Source: Micromonospora sp. WMMA1947 (GTDB taxonomy: Bacteria; Actinomycetota; Actinomycetes; Mycobacteriales; Micromonosporaceae). From it: a stretch of 64,000 nt of DNA. A model generated the notes under the pieces. That model was not told where the DNA came from and ran no database searches. It saw nothing but the letters and a program-made list of their open reading frames with translations. The position numbers and the translations under genes were made by a program. Location of the stretch: positions 744,001-808,000 of the forward strand of contig NZ_CP114909.1 in assembly GCF_027497355.1 (NCBI RefSeq). The letters are read 5' to 3'. How positions within the stretch are numbered: the first letter of the stretch is position 1; each line of letters begins with the position of its first letter. Of the stretch, positions 16,650-26,399 are shown one piece after another.

Positions 16650-17740
16650 GGGTGCTGTTCGTCTGCACCACCGGCGGGTCGGGGCGGCGGCAGCTCGGCG
16701 GCGCCGAACGCTTCCTGATCGAGATGCTGCCGGCGCTCGCGGACCGCGGCGTCGACGTGGTGGCGGCCACTCCGGAGGACGAGGTGGCGGCGGCGTTGCG
16801 GGACGCGGGCGTGCCGTGGCGTCGGCTGGGCGCGGCCAGGCGGGTGGACCTCGGGTACGCGCGCGGCATCCGCGCGCTGGTCGAGGAGCTGCGGCCGGAC
16901 GTGGTGAGCGCGCACCTGCTCTCCGCCGCGATGCACGCCCGCGCCGGGCTGGGCGTGCGGGGCCGCCGCACGCCGCTCGTGGTGACGCTGCACAACAGCC
17001 TCTGGCAGTATCGCGACGCGGCGGAGACGCTGCGCGCCAAGGCCGCGGTGCAGGCCAACATCAGCACCGACCTGATGTTCCGGCGGCTGCGGCCGCACGC
17101 GACGGTCGCGGTCTCCGACTTCGAGGCCCACGAGCTTCGGGTACGCGGGCGGATCCGTGACGTGCGGGTGATCCCGAATCCGCTGCCCGCCATCTGGCCG
17201 CAGGTCGGTGACACCGGCGGCCTCGCGCCGGACGGCCCGGTGCGGGTCGGCTTCCTCGGCCGGCTGGAACGGGAGAAGGGCGCCGACCTGATCGCCGACG
17301 TCGCCGCGGCGCTGCCGGACGTGGAGATCCTGGTCGCCGGCGCGGGCACCGTCGACGTCGGGGAGCGGCCGAACCTGCACCTGGTCGGCCGGGTCGACGC
17401 CGCGCCGTTCCTGCAACGGCTGCACTGCCTGCTGGTGCCGTCCCGGGTGGAGGCGTTCGGGCGCAGCGCGCTGGAGGCGATGTCGCTGGGTGTGCCGGTG
17501 GTGCACTCGGGCGCGGGCGGGCTGACCGAGGTGACAGCCGCCGGTGACGGCGTGCTCGCGTACCGGGCGGAGCTGACGCCGCAGGCGCTCGCCGCCGCCG
17601 TCCGGACGGCGGTGGATCCGGTCGCGTGGGACGAGCGGCGGCGCGAGCTGGCCCGGCAGTACGCGCAGCGGCACTCGTTCGACGGATGCGTGGACAACTG
17701 GCACGACCTGTACCGGACGGTCGCCCGTGACAGCCGCTGA
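16646..17740 (+). CDS. Family 4 glycosyltransferase
   Basis: 364 aa GT-B fold enzyme beginning MRVLFVCTTGGSGRRQLGGAE. The C-terminal domain holds VGFLGRLEREKGADL and the retaining-enzyme E-x7-E region (SRVEAFGRSALEAMSLGVPVV). N-terminal ISTDLMFRRLRPHATVAVSDF is typical too. The ATG overlaps the preceding stop and the gene overlaps the polymerase start by 14 bp. Confidence 0.9.
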   Translation: MRVLFVCTTGGSGRRQLGGAERFLIEMLPALADRGVDVVAATPEDEVAAALRDAGVPWRRLGAARRVDLGYARGIRALVEELRPDVVSAHLLSAAMHARAGLGVRGRRTPLVVTLHNSLWQYRDAAETLRAKAAVQANISTDLMFRRLRPHATVAVSDFEAHELRVRGRIRDVRVIPNPLPAIWPQVGDTGGLAPDGPVRVGFLGRLEREKGADLIADVAAALPDVEILVAGAGTVDVGERPNLHLVGRVDAAPFLQRLHCLLVPSRVEAFGRSALEAMSLGVPVVHSGAGGLTEVTAAGDGVLAYRAELTPQALAAAVRTAVDPVAWDERRRELARQYAQRHSFDGCVDNWHDLYRTVARDSR

Positions 17741-19061
17741 GCGACGCCTCTGGTCGGTCGGGATCCCGTTCGCGCTGGGCGCGGCGGCGCTGCTGGCCAC
17801 GCTCGACACCGGGATCGCCGTCGCGCTCGCGCTGGCGGTCGGCACGCTGTTCGCCGCGCGCCTGCGGATGTGGGCGCTCGCCGCCTGCGCCGCCGTCTGG
17901 ACCGCCGCGCTGCTCGCCGTACGGGTGCTGCCCGGCCCGTACGACTCCTGGGCCGGTCGCGGCGTGCTGCCGGTGCTCGCCGGTTACGTGACCGTCTTCC
18001 TGCTGGCCTGGGCGGCGGGGCGGCGGCTGATCGACAGGCGGGACGAGGACGGCGACCGGTCCCGTCCGGCGCTGTCCTGGCCGTCCGAGCGCCGCCTGCT
18101 GACGTACCTGCTCGTCCTGCTCGGCGTCGCCGTGGTGACCGCGGCGATCCGGTTCCGGGGGACGGTGCCGCCGCTGCTCGCCGACAACCCGGACGCCGCC
18201 CGGCAGGTGCTGCGCGAACAGTCCAACCTCATCATCGGGTTGTTGTCCGAGGCGTGGACGCTCGGCATGGCCGTCTCGCTGCTGCGCGCGCTGTCCGCGC
18301 GGGGCCGGGCGCTGCCCGTCTACTACGCGCTGACGGCGGTGTTCACCGTCGGGGCGGCGCTCGGCGCGAGCAAGAACTCGGTGCTGGTGGGCATCGCGCC
18401 GGCGCTGATCGCGGCGCTGTCGGTCCGCCGTACCCGGGGACGGGCCGCGTCGTTCCTGGCCGCGCGTACCCCTGTGGTCCTGCTGATCGGCGCGCTGGCG
18501 CTCGGGGCGGCGGTGTTCCTCGGCGGGCAGCGCACCATGGCCGGCACCGGCGCGTTCGAGACCGAGTTCCGGGCCCGCTACGGCAGCAACGCGCTGACCA
18601 GCAGCGCCGGGTCGCTGGACCTGTCGCTGAGTTCGTCCACCGAGACGTTCGGGCGGGTGTGGTCGCAGCGCGAGCACCTGGAACCCCGGTACGGCACCTA
18701 CTCGCTGACGTTCCTCGGCTCCCGGGTCGAGCCGATCGTCGGCAAGGCGGACCTGTACGGGCTGACGTCCCAGCTCAGCCAGCCGTACCTGATGAACACG
18801 GCGACGTTCGTGGCCATCCCGCTGCTCGACTACGGCCCGCTGGGGGCGGTGTTCTTCCTGGCCGCGCTGGGGCTGGCGGTGGGCGCGACCGAGCGGTGGT
18901 TCGAGTTCTCCCGCGCGCCGGCCGGGCAGCTGGCGCGCGCGTTCGTCGTCTACTTCGCGCTGTTCGGCGTCTACGAGCTGTATCCGCTGATCTATCCGAC
19001 CTGGCTGAGCCTGGTGCCCGGCCTCTGGGTGCTGCACCGGCTGGGCAGGAGCACGGCATGA
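17727..19061 (+). CDS. Wzy-like polysaccharide polymerase
   Basis: 444 aa with about twelve hydrophobic spans, a large extracytoplasmic loop near 265-350 (rich in Ser/Thr, with RTMAGTG and RYGTYSLTFLGSRVEP) and no soluble domain. This matches O-antigen/oligosaccharide repeat-unit polymerases, which join lipid-linked repeats outside the membrane. Sequence conservation in the family is low, so the call rests on topology and on its place among glycosyltransferases and a flippase. Confidence 0.75.
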   Translation: MTAAERRLWSVGIPFALGAAALLATLDTGIAVALALAVGTLFAARLRMWALAACAAVWTAALLAVRVLPGPYDSWAGRGVLPVLAGYVTVFLLAWAAGRRLIDRRDEDGDRSRPALSWPSERRLLTYLLVLLGVAVVTAAIRFRGTVPPLLADNPDAARQVLREQSNLIIGLLSEAWTLGMAVSLLRALSARGRALPVYYALTAVFTVGAALGASKNSVLVGIAPALIAALSVRRTRGRAASFLAARTPVVLLIGALALGAAVFLGGQRTMAGTGAFETEFRARYGSNALTSSAGSLDLSLSSSTETFGRVWSQREHLEPRYGTYSLTFLGSRVEPIVGKADLYGLTSQLSQPYLMNTATFVAIPLLDYGPLGAVFFLAALGLAVGATERWFEFSRAPAGQLARAFVVYFALFGVYELYPLIYPTWLSLVPGLWVLHRLGRSTA

Positions 19062-19975
19062 CCTTCGACGGGCTCACCGTGGCCACCGTCCTCTACCGGT
19101 CCGCCGGCATGCTCGCCGAGACGTTGCCGACCTGGGTCCGCAGCGCCGGTGACCTGCCGGTCCGGTTCGTCTTCGCGGACAACTGGCCCACCGACGCCTG
19201 CGCCGAGGTGATCGCCGGGCACCTGCCCGCCGACCGGTACGCGTACCTGCCCGACGCCACCAACCCGGGTTTCGCGGCCGGGTGCAACCGGGCCGCCGCG
19301 ACGGTCACCACGAGCCATCTGCTGCTGCTGAACCCGGACGTGTGGCTGCCGGACGACGCGCTCGCCCGGATCTGCGCCGCCGTCGCCGCCGACCCGGACG
19401 CCCCGCTCGCGGTCGGCCTGGCCATGCGCGGCGGCGAGTACGTGGGCATCGACCTGAACCCGGTGTCGCTGTTCATCGACAGGCGGGCCACCGCCGGCCG
19501 TGCCCCACTCGGCCCGTCCGGTGGCGCGGCGGTCTTCCCGACCGCGCTGTACCAGCGGTTCGGCGGCTTCGACGAGCACCTGTTCGCCTGGGGCGAGGAC
19601 GCCGACCTGGCGTTCCGGCTCTACGCCTCCGGACTGCGCACCCACGGTCTGGACGTGGTGCTGCCGCACGCCGGCGGGCACAGCGTGGACGGCGACGACC
19701 GGTTGCAGGGATTCCGGGCGTTCCTGCTGGCCCGCAACCGGCTGCTGGTCGCGTCCCGCACGTTCACCTGGCCGCTGCTGCTCGTCGCGGTGCCGGTACT
19801 GGCGCTCGCGCACCTCGCGCTGGCCGCCCGGCGGATCCGGCAGGGGCTGCTGCGGCCGTTCCTGCGCGGCATCGGACGCGGGCTGGCCGAGGGACCGGCA
19901 GCCCGCCGTCGGTGGACCGGGCCCCGCTTCGGGTTCGCGTCCCTGCTCGGCTACCTGACCGCTCGGAGGGCGTGA
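19058..19975 (+). CDS. Family 2 glycosyltransferase
   Basis: 305 aa. TVATVLYRSAGM opens the GT-A fold; FADNWPTDA, LLNPDVWLP (DxD equivalent) and HLFAWGEDADLAFRLY follow. A hydrophobic segment with flanking Arg near 238-265 may anchor it to the membrane. ATGA overlap with the polymerase gene. Confidence 0.88.
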   Translation: MTFDGLTVATVLYRSAGMLAETLPTWVRSAGDLPVRFVFADNWPTDACAEVIAGHLPADRYAYLPDATNPGFAAGCNRAAATVTTSHLLLLNPDVWLPDDALARICAAVAADPDAPLAVGLAMRGGEYVGIDLNPVSLFIDRRATAGRAPLGPSGGAAVFPTALYQRFGGFDEHLFAWGEDADLAFRLYASGLRTHGLDVVLPHAGGHSVDGDDRLQGFRAFLLARNRLLVASRTFTWPLLLVAVPVLALAHLALAARRIRQGLLRPFLRGIGRGLAEGPAARRRWTGPRFGFASLLGYLTARRA

Positions 19976-20814
19976 TGACGGCGCAGCCGTGGACCGTGGT
20001 GACAGTCACCTACCACTCGGCGGAGACGCTGCGCCGCTGCTGGCGCGGCCCGAAGCCGTACGAGTGGCTGGTGGTCGACAACGCCTCCGCCGACGACTCC
20101 GCGGCGGTCGCCGAGGAGCTGGGCGCGCGGGTGATCCGGCTGCCGGAGAACGTCGGCTTCGCCCGCGCCAACAACGTCGCGTTGCGCCAGGCGACCGGCC
20201 GGTACGTGCTGTTCGCCAACCCGGACCTGGAGGTGCGCCCGGACGACCTGGACGCGCTGGCCCGGCACCTGGACACGCACGGCGGACTGGTCGCGCCGCA
20301 ACTGCTGGGCACCGACGGCACGCCGCAGGCGAACGGGCGCGGCTTCCCGTACGCGACGGCGAAGGTCGGCAACCGGAGGGTGTGGCCGCTGTCCCGGCTG
20401 CACGCCTCGTACCGGCTGGTGGCCGCGCCCGGCGAGACCCGCCACGTCGCCTGGGTCATGGGCGCGGCGGTGGCCGGCCGGACCGCCGACGTCACCACGC
20501 TGGGCGGGTGGAACGAGCGGTTCTTCCTCTACTACGAGGACCACGAGCTGGGCCTGCGCGCCTGGCGGCACGGGATGCCGGTGGCGGTGCTCGGTGACGT
20601 GCGGTGGACCCACCACTGGGCCCGCGCGACGAACTCGGTGCGCTGGTCCCGGGCGCACACGCTGGAACTGCGCAGCGCCCGCACGTTCTTCGGCATGTTC
20701 CCGGAGTTCCTGGTCGGCCTGCCGCGACCGGCGCGCCGGCACCGCCGGGCCGCCGGGCTGGTCGGCACGACGGTTCCGCCCGAAGCGTCCACTCCGGACC
20801 TGAACGGGCAGTGA
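19975..20814 (+). CDS. Family 2 glycosyltransferase (WbbL/rhamnosyltransferase-like)
   Basis: 279 aa. Start MTAQPWTVVTVTYHS at the ATG overlapping the previous stop by one base, with CGGAGGG upstream. Nucleotide-site VVDNAS, metal-site ANPDLEV, GAAVAGRTADV and the FFLYYEDHELGLRAW motif are clear. With rmlABCD in the locus, rhamnose transfer is a reasonable but unproved guess. Confidence 0.88.
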   Translation: MTAQPWTVVTVTYHSAETLRRCWRGPKPYEWLVVDNASADDSAAVAEELGARVIRLPENVGFARANNVALRQATGRYVLFANPDLEVRPDDLDALARHLDTHGGLVAPQLLGTDGTPQANGRGFPYATAKVGNRRVWPLSRLHASYRLVAAPGETRHVAWVMGAAVAGRTADVTTLGGWNERFFLYYEDHELGLRAWRHGMPVAVLGDVRWTHHWARATNSVRWSRAHTLELRSARTFFGMFPEFLVGLPRPARRHRRAAGLVGTTVPPEASTPDLNGQ

Positions 20815-20868
20815 TCGGAGCCGGTCGCGGGGCCGCTGACGTGAATGACGCTTTGATACCGTCTCGCC

Positions 20869-22554
20869 GTGTCCGTGACACGCCCGGCCTTCTCCCCCTC
20901 GATGGCACCCGCGCCGACGACGCCGGTGCCGGCGCGGCCGGGCACCCCGGCGGCGGTCGTCGCGGTCGCGTGGGAGCGGCTGAGCCGGTCCCCGTACTGG
21001 TCCGTCGCGGGCCTGCTGGTCGCGTTCGGCGCCGTGCTGCGGATCCGGCAGTGGGCGTACGCCCGCAGCTTCTGGAACGACGAACTCTCCATCGCGCACA
21101 ACATCCGGGAGCGCGGCTACCTGGATCTGTTGCAGCCGCTGGCGTTCAGCCAGTCGGCACCGCCCGGCTGGCTGTGGCTGGAACGGTTCGCGCTGGAGCA
21201 GTTCGGCGACGGTGAGCGGGCGCTGCGGCTGGTGCCGCTGCTGTTCGGGCTGGCGCTGCTGCCACTCGTCGCCTGGCTCGGCCGGCAGCTTCTGCCGCCG
21301 CTCGCCGCGCTGGCGGCGCTGCTGCTGGTCACCGTCGCGCCGTTCCTGATCGGCTACTCCAACGAGCTGAAGCAGTACAGCGCCGAGGCGTTCGGCGTCA
21401 CGCTCGTGGTCGGCTTGGCGCTGCTGCTCGTCCGGCGCGGCCTGACGTGGGCCGGGTCGGCGGTGTTCTGGTCGGCCGCGGCGGTCGTGGCGTTCGTCAG
21501 CACCCTGTCCATTCCGGTCACCGGCGTGCTGGGTGTGCTGCTGGCCGGGTACGCGCTGGCCCGCCCGGATCTTCCACGAGCGACCAGGTGGCGTGATCTG
21601 GGCCGGTTCCTCGCCCCGGCACCGGCCTGGGCCGTGGTGGCGCTCGTGGTGTACGTGCTGTTCCTGGCGCCGGGACTCGCCGATCCGCAGCTCGCCGCGT
21701 ACTGGCGGGCGAAGTCGATCTATCCGGCGCACTCGCTGACCGACCTGGCCGCCACCGTGGAGTGGCTCGCGGCGACGTACCGAAGTCTCGCCACGGTGCC
21801 GTTCGTGGCCTGGTCGGCCTGGGTCGTCGTACCGCTGCTGGTGCTGGGGGCGGCCGCCGGGCTGCGCCGGCTGTCCACGGTGGGGGTGCTGGTCCTGCTC
21901 ACCCCGCTGGCGGCGGGGCTAGCCGGCGCGGCGGTGTCGGTCTACCCGTTCAACGGCCGGCTGGCGCTCTACGCGGTGCCGGCGTGCCTGCTGCTCGCCG
22001 CGCTCGCCGTCGCGCCGCCACCGGCGCGGACCGGGCTGCCCGCCCGGATCCGGTGGGCGGTCGCGGTGGTGCTCCTGCTCGCGCTCGCCGTTCCGCAACT
22101 GGCCACCGCTGTGGTGGCGACGGTGCATCCGGCGCGGGCCTTCGCCCAGGGCGGCGGCGCGAACGCTGTCGACTACCGGGGCGCGCTGCGCCACCTGGAC
22201 GACAAGCGCCGCCCGGGTGACCTGGTGCTGGCCACCACCGTCTCGTGGAACGCCCAGGCGTGGTACGGCCCGGCCGCGGACGCCTACGTGGTCGCCGCCG
22301 GACCGGGCGGCTGCCCGGGGCGGAACGTCTCGACGCTGCTGCCCGGACGGTCCCGGGTCTGGCTGTTCCAGGCCACCGACTGGGCCGACGCGGCGAACCG
22401 GGACGTCATCGTCCGGCTCGGCGGCAGTGGTGTGGCGGTGACCGAGCGGCAGTTCGGCGGGGCGCGCGTGGTCCGCTTCGACCTGGCCGCGGGCGTCACC
22501 AAGGGCAGCGACGTCTGTCTGGTGCCGCCGCCCAACGGAGCGGCTGTCCGTTAG
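20869..22554 (+). CDS. GT39/ArnT-like integral membrane glycosyltransferase
   Basis: 561 aa with about eleven hydrophobic segments after a Pro/Ala-rich start. The first extracytoplasmic loop carries FWNDELSIAHNIRERG, the acidic pair expected in GT-C enzymes that use polyprenyl-phosphate sugars. The C-terminal 130 residues form a soluble extracytoplasmic domain with two Cys. It probably decorates the polymer outside the membrane. Its TAG stop overlaps the opposite-strand TAA of the next gene. Confidence 0.78.
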   Translation: MSVTRPAFSPSMAPAPTTPVPARPGTPAAVVAVAWERLSRSPYWSVAGLLVAFGAVLRIRQWAYARSFWNDELSIAHNIRERGYLDLLQPLAFSQSAPPGWLWLERFALEQFGDGERALRLVPLLFGLALLPLVAWLGRQLLPPLAALAALLLVTVAPFLIGYSNELKQYSAEAFGVTLVVGLALLLVRRGLTWAGSAVFWSAAAVVAFVSTLSIPVTGVLGVLLAGYALARPDLPRATRWRDLGRFLAPAPAWAVVALVVYVLFLAPGLADPQLAAYWRAKSIYPAHSLTDLAATVEWLAATYRSLATVPFVAWSAWVVVPLLVLGAAAGLRRLSTVGVLVLLTPLAAGLAGAAVSVYPFNGRLALYAVPACLLLAALAVAPPPARTGLPARIRWAVAVVLLLALAVPQLATAVVATVHPARAFAQGGGANAVDYRGALRHLDDKRRPGDLVLATTVSWNAQAWYGPAADAYVVAAGPGGCPGRNVSTLLPGRSRVWLFQATDWADAANRDVIVRLGGSGVAVTERQFGGARVVRFDLAAGVTKGSDVCLVPPPNGAAVR

Positions 22555-23771
22555 CTGTGGCGCTGCCAGAGGTCGCGCAGGGCGTCCCAGTTGCCGCCCA
22601 GCCCGGCCCCGCAGGGCGTCTCCATGTAGATCGCGCTGGTGTTGTCGTCGCGGCCCCACCAGATGCCGCAGACCGGGCGGCCGTCCTGGCCGTTGCCGGC
22701 GTACTCGACGTAGCTGCCCTGCGCCCCGCTGACACCGCCGGTGGCCAGGCCGGCCTCCCTCATGCCCGGCGCGAGCGCCCGGCCGATGATGCCCATCTGT
22801 TGGCGGAAGGCGCGCGCCGCCTCCTTCTTCTCGGCCGACTCGTACTCGGCGAAGTGCAGCGACACACCCAGGTAGCGGCAGAAGACGTGCTGCTTCTCCC
22901 CGGCGGCGAGCCCGGGGCCGCTCTTCTCGGTGTTGATCGCGCAGCCACCCATGCCGTCGAGCCACGGCTCGGCGATCGGCATGAGCGCGGCGTCGAACTT
23001 CGCCTTGTTCAGCGACTGCTGGGTGGCCTCGTACAGTGCCGGGGACGCGCTCGCGGTCGGAGTGGACGGTTCGCCGCCGTCGGCGAGCGACCGCCCGGCC
23101 AGCAGGCCCGCGCCACCGGCGAGCACCGCCGCCATGACCACGCCGCCGATCCACAGGCCGGTACGGCTCTTGGGCGGGCGGGCGACCGGAGCGATCCGGG
23201 GACCGCCGGTCGGCACGAGCGGGTCCGGGGCGGTGGCCTGGGCCGGGATCGCCGGCACCGGCATGCCCGGCGACACCGGCATGCCGGGTGACACGGGCGC
23301 GCCGGACGAGACCGGCGCACCGGCGGACACGGGTGCCCCGGAGACCGGCTGCTGCGGCGTCATCGCCCACGGCTGCGGGCTCCACGGCAACTGCGGCGGC
23401 GACGAGACCTGCTGCGGCGGCGCGGACACCGGCGGGGGCGGCGGGAGGATCTCGGCGGTGGCGATGCGCTGGTAGTCCATGCCCAGGCTGCGGAACAGCC
23501 GCTCGGCCGCGCCGTCCTCATCGGACGGGTACGCCACCCAGGGCTGGCCGGCGGCGAAGTCGGAGTTCACGTACCGGTGGCCGCCGGGCGTCTGGGCCAG
23601 CACGTTCGCCGCGTTGGTGAACGCCTCGCGCCAGCGCTGGTCACCGGCGGCGGCTCCGTCCAGGACCGCCACGGTCAGCGCGCGGTCCTGCCCGTCGAGC
23701 GCGGCCCAGGCCCTGCCGACCTGGCACTCGCCCAGCACCTCGGTGAACCTGTACGGACCCTCCGGCTGCAT
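22551..23771 (-). CDS. Single-span anchored protein with unusual N-terminal domain and proline-repeat linker
   Basis: 406 aa. Residues 1-105 form a compact cytoplasmic domain (GPYRFTEVLGECQVGRAWAALD...) that looks like an isolated kinase-type N-lobe without catalytic residues; this is only an impression. A Pro-rich linker follows, with tandem units of the form APVSxGAPVSxG / MPVSPG (about 140-175). One membrane span lies near 206-226. The exterior domain has four Cys in spaced pairs. Function unknown. The ATG at 23771 follows AGGAG. Confidence 0.72.
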   Translation of the reverse strand: MQPEGPYRFTEVLGECQVGRAWAALDGQDRALTVAVLDGAAAGDQRWREAFTNAANVLAQTPGGHRYVNSDFAAGQPWVAYPSDEDGAAERLFRSLGMDYQRIATAEILPPPPPVSAPPQQVSSPPQLPWSPQPWAMTPQQPVSGAPVSAGAPVSSGAPVSPGMPVSPGMPVPAIPAQATAPDPLVPTGGPRIAPVARPPKSRTGLWIGGVVMAAVLAGGAGLLAGRSLADGGEPSTPTASASPALYEATQQSLNKAKFDAALMPIAEPWLDGMGGCAINTEKSGPGLAAGEKQHVFCRYLGVSLHFAEYESAEKKEAARAFRQQMGIIGRALAPGMREAGLATGGVSGAQGSYVEYAGNGQDGRPVCGIWWGRDDNTSAIYMETPCGAGLGGNWDALRDLWQRHS

Positions 23772-23849
23772 GCCCCACTCCTCTGCTCACCCGCCGTGCG
23801 GATAGTACAGAGAGCACGCTCATCGGATCTCCCTGCGGTCGGACCACCC

Positions 23850-23879
23850 TTGCGCGCTGAAAGTTTTCATGCATAGAGT
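23850..23879 (+). promoter_or_regulatory. Candidate promoter and operator of the hut operon
   Basis: A -35-like TTGCGC (23850-23855) and -10-like TAGAGT (23874-23879) are 18 bp apart. Within the spacer lies the inverted repeat TGAAA-GT-TTTCA (23858-23869). The expected start of transcription falls on the GTG of the regulator gene at 23886, so the message may be leaderless. Position and symmetry suggest autoregulation by the RpiR protein. Confidence 0.5.
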
Positions 23880-23885
23880 CCTGGC

Positions 23886-24731
23886 GTGAATGAAAGCGGT
23901 GCGGCCTCCCCCGACCGCCTGCTCGACCTGTTCCACGGCGTACGGCTCACCCCGACCCAGCGCCGCATCGCCCACTGCCTGGTGCGGCACGCGGGCGCGG
24001 CGGCGTACCTGTCCGCCGCCGAGGTGGCCGAGCTGGCCGGCGTCAGCCAGCCGTCGGTGACCCGGTTCGCCATGGCGCTCGGGCACGACGGCTACCCCGC
24101 GCTGCGCCGCCGCCTGCGGGAACTGACCGTCACCGGGTCGGCCGGACCGGCTGCCGGCAACGCCCTGCAACGGGCGGTGCACGCCGAGCGGGACAATCTC
24201 GACCGGCTCGCCGCGCAGCTCGCCGACGCCGGCCGGGTCGCCGAGGTCGGGAAGCTGCTGGCGGCCAGTCGTCCGCTGCCGGTGCTCGGGCTGCGCGCCG
24301 CCGCGCCGCTGGCCGCGTACTTCGCGTACTTCGCCGCCAAGGTGCACCCGGACGTGCGGGTCCTCGACGACGGCGGCAGCATGCTGGTCGACCGCCTGGA
24401 CCAGGCGGCGGCGGCCGGCGCGACGGCGCTGCTGGCGTTCGTGCTGCCCCGCTACCCCCGGGAGACCCTGGACGCGCTGCGCGAGGCCCGGGACGCCGGA
24501 CTGACCGTCGTGGCGATCACCGACTCGCCGGTGAGCCCGGCCACCGAGCACGCCCAGGTGGTGCTGCCCGCCGCCGTCGGCGCCGACCTGGTCTTCGACC
24601 TGCACACCGCACCGATGACGCTGGCCATGGTGGTGCTCCAGGCGATCTGCGACGCCGCACCGGCCGAGACCCAGAACCGGCTCGAGGCGTTCGAGTCGTC
24701 CGCCGCCCGCCGCCAGTTGTTCCTCGGCTGA
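23886..24731 (+). CDS. MurR/RpiR family transcriptional regulator of histidine utilisation
   Basis: 281 aa. N-terminal HTH_6 domain (about 10-80: LTPTQRRIAHCLVRH, YLSAAEVAELAGVSQPSVTRFAMALG, GYPALRRRL) and C-terminal SIS sugar/phosphate-binding-type domain (about 115-255: VLGLRAAAPLAAYFAYFAA, TVVAITDSPVSP). It lies 12 bp upstream of hutU on the same strand, so it very likely senses a pathway intermediate and controls the operon. Confidence 0.87.
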   Translation: MNESGAASPDRLLDLFHGVRLTPTQRRIAHCLVRHAGAAAYLSAAEVAELAGVSQPSVTRFAMALGHDGYPALRRRLRELTVTGSAGPAAGNALQRAVHAERDNLDRLAAQLADAGRVAEVGKLLAASRPLPVLGLRAAAPLAAYFAYFAAKVHPDVRVLDDGGSMLVDRLDQAAAAGATALLAFVLPRYPRETLDALREARDAGLTVVAITDSPVSPATEHAQVVLPAAVGADLVFDLHTAPMTLAMVVLQAICDAAPAETQNRLEAFESSAARRQLFLG

Positions 24732-24743
24732 GAGGAGTACGAG

Positions 24744-26399
24744 ATGTACCAGCCCGTCCGCGCCGCTCGCGGCACCACACGCACCGCGAAGGGGTGGCCG
24801 CAGGAGGCCGCCCTGCGGATGCTGATGAACAATCTCGACCCGGAGGTGGCCGAGCGCCCCGAGGACCTGGTGGTCTACGGCGGCACCGGGAAGGCGGCCC
24901 GGGACTGGGCGTCGTACCACGCGCTGGTGCGCACGCTGACCGAGCTGCGCGACGACGAGACGATGCTCGTGCAGTCCGGCCGGCCGGTCGGCGTGATGCG
25001 GACCCACGAGTGGGCGCCGCGTGTGCTGCTGGCCAACTCCAACCTGGTCGGCGACTGGGCCACCTGGCCGGAGTTCCGCCGGCTGGAGTCGCTCGGCCTG
25101 ACCATGTACGGGCAGATGACCGCCGGTTCCTGGATCTACATCGGCACCCAGGGCATCCTCCAGGGCACGTACGAGACGTTCGCCGCTGTCGCCGCCAAGC
25201 GCTTCGAGGGCACGCTCGCCGGCACGCTGACGCTCACCGCCGGCTGCGGCGGGATGGGCGGGGCGCAGCCGCTCGCGGTCACCATGAACGGCGGCGTCTG
25301 CCTGATCGTGGACGTGGACCGGTCCCGGCTGGAGCGGCGGGCACACGACCGCTACCTCGACGAGATCGCCGACTCGCTCGACGACGCGGTCGAGCGGGCG
25401 CTCGCGGCGAAGCGGGACCGGCGGGCGCTCAGCGTCGGCGTGGTCGGCAACGCCGCCACCGTCTTCCCGGAGCTGCTGCGCCGGGGCGTCGCCATCGACG
25501 TCGTGACCGACCAGACCAGCGCGCACGACCCGCTGTCGTACCTGCCGGAGGGCGTGGACCTGGCCGACGCGCGGGACTACGCGGCGGCCAAGCCGGCCGA
25601 GTTCACCGACCGGGCCCGGGCGTCGATGGCGAAGCACGTGGAGGCCATGGTCGGCTTCCTGGACGCGGGCGCCGAGGTCTTCGACTACGGCAACTCGATC
25701 CGGGGCGAGGCCAAGCTCGGCGGCTACGAGCGGGCGTTCGACTTCCCCGGTTTCGTGCCCGCGTACATCAGGCCGCTGTTCTGCGAGGGCAAGGGCCCGT
25801 TCCGCTGGGCCGCGCTCTCCGGCGACCCGAAGGACATCGCCGCCACCGACCGGGCCATCCTCGACCTGTTCCCGGAGAACGAGTCCCTGGCGCGGTGGAT
25901 CCGGATGGCCGGCGAGCGGATCGCGTTCCAGGGCCTGCCGGCGCGGATCTGCTGGCTCGGCTACGGCGAGCGCGACCGGGCCGGGGTGCGGTTCAACGAG
26001 ATGGTCGCCTCCGGCGAGCTGAGCGCCCCGGTGGTGATCGGCCGGGACCACCTGGACTGCGGCAGCGTGGCGAGCCCGTACCGGGAGACCGAGGCGATGG
26101 CCGACGGCTCCGACGCGATCGCCGACTGGCCGCTGCTGAACGCGCTGGTGAACACCGCCAGCGGCGCGTCCTGGGTGTCCATCCACCACGGCGGCGGCGT
26201 GGGGATCGGCCGGTCCATCCACGCCGGCCAGGTCTGCGTGGCCGACGGCAGTGAGCTGGCCGGGCAGAAGATCGAGCGGGTGCTCACGAACGATCCGGCG
26301 ATGGGCGTCATCCGGCACGTCGACGCCGGCTACGACGACGCGCGCGAGGTCGCCGCGCGTACCGGCGTCCGCGTCCCCATGACCGAGGGCGACCTGTGA
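24744..26399 (+). CDS. hutU: Urocanate hydratase
   Basis: 551 aa, normal length. Adds water across urocanate to give imidazolone propionate, using NAD+ as an electrophilic cofactor. [50 protein letters not shown] and [17 protein letters not shown] are family motifs. Start ATG follows GAGAGGAG. The stop overlaps the next gene (GTGA). Confidence 0.96.
   Translation: MYQPVRAARGTTRTAKGWPQEAALRMLMNNLDPEVAERPEDLVVYGGTGKAARDWASYHALVRTLTELRDDETMLVQSGRPVGVMRTHEWAPRVLLANSNLVGDWATWPEFRRLESLGLTMYGQMTAGSWIYIGTQGILQGTYETFAAVAAKRFEGTLAGTLTLTAGCGGMGGAQPLAVTMNGGVCLIVDVDRSRLERRAHDRYLDEIADSLDDAVERALAAKRDRRALSVGVVGNAATVFPELLRRGVAIDVVTDQTSAHDPLSYLPEGVDLADARDYAAAKPAEFTDRARASMAKHVEAMVGFLDAGAEVFDYGNSIRGEAKLGGYERAFDFPGFVPAYIRPLFCEGKGPFRWAALSGDPKDIAATDRAILDLFPENESLARWIRMAGERIAFQGLPARICWLGYGERDRAGVRFNEMVASGELSAPVVIGRDHLDCGSVASPYRETEAMADGSDAIADWPLLNALVNTASGASWVSIHHGGGVGIGRSIHAGQVCVADGSELAGQKIERVLTNDPAMGVIRHVDAGYDDAREVAARTGVRVPMTEGDL

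Noticed and set aside
23820..26318. Long open frame antisense to hutR-hutU
   Set aside because: Composition is biased to His, Val, Arg and Gln with no domain, and hutU on the other strand is unambiguous.
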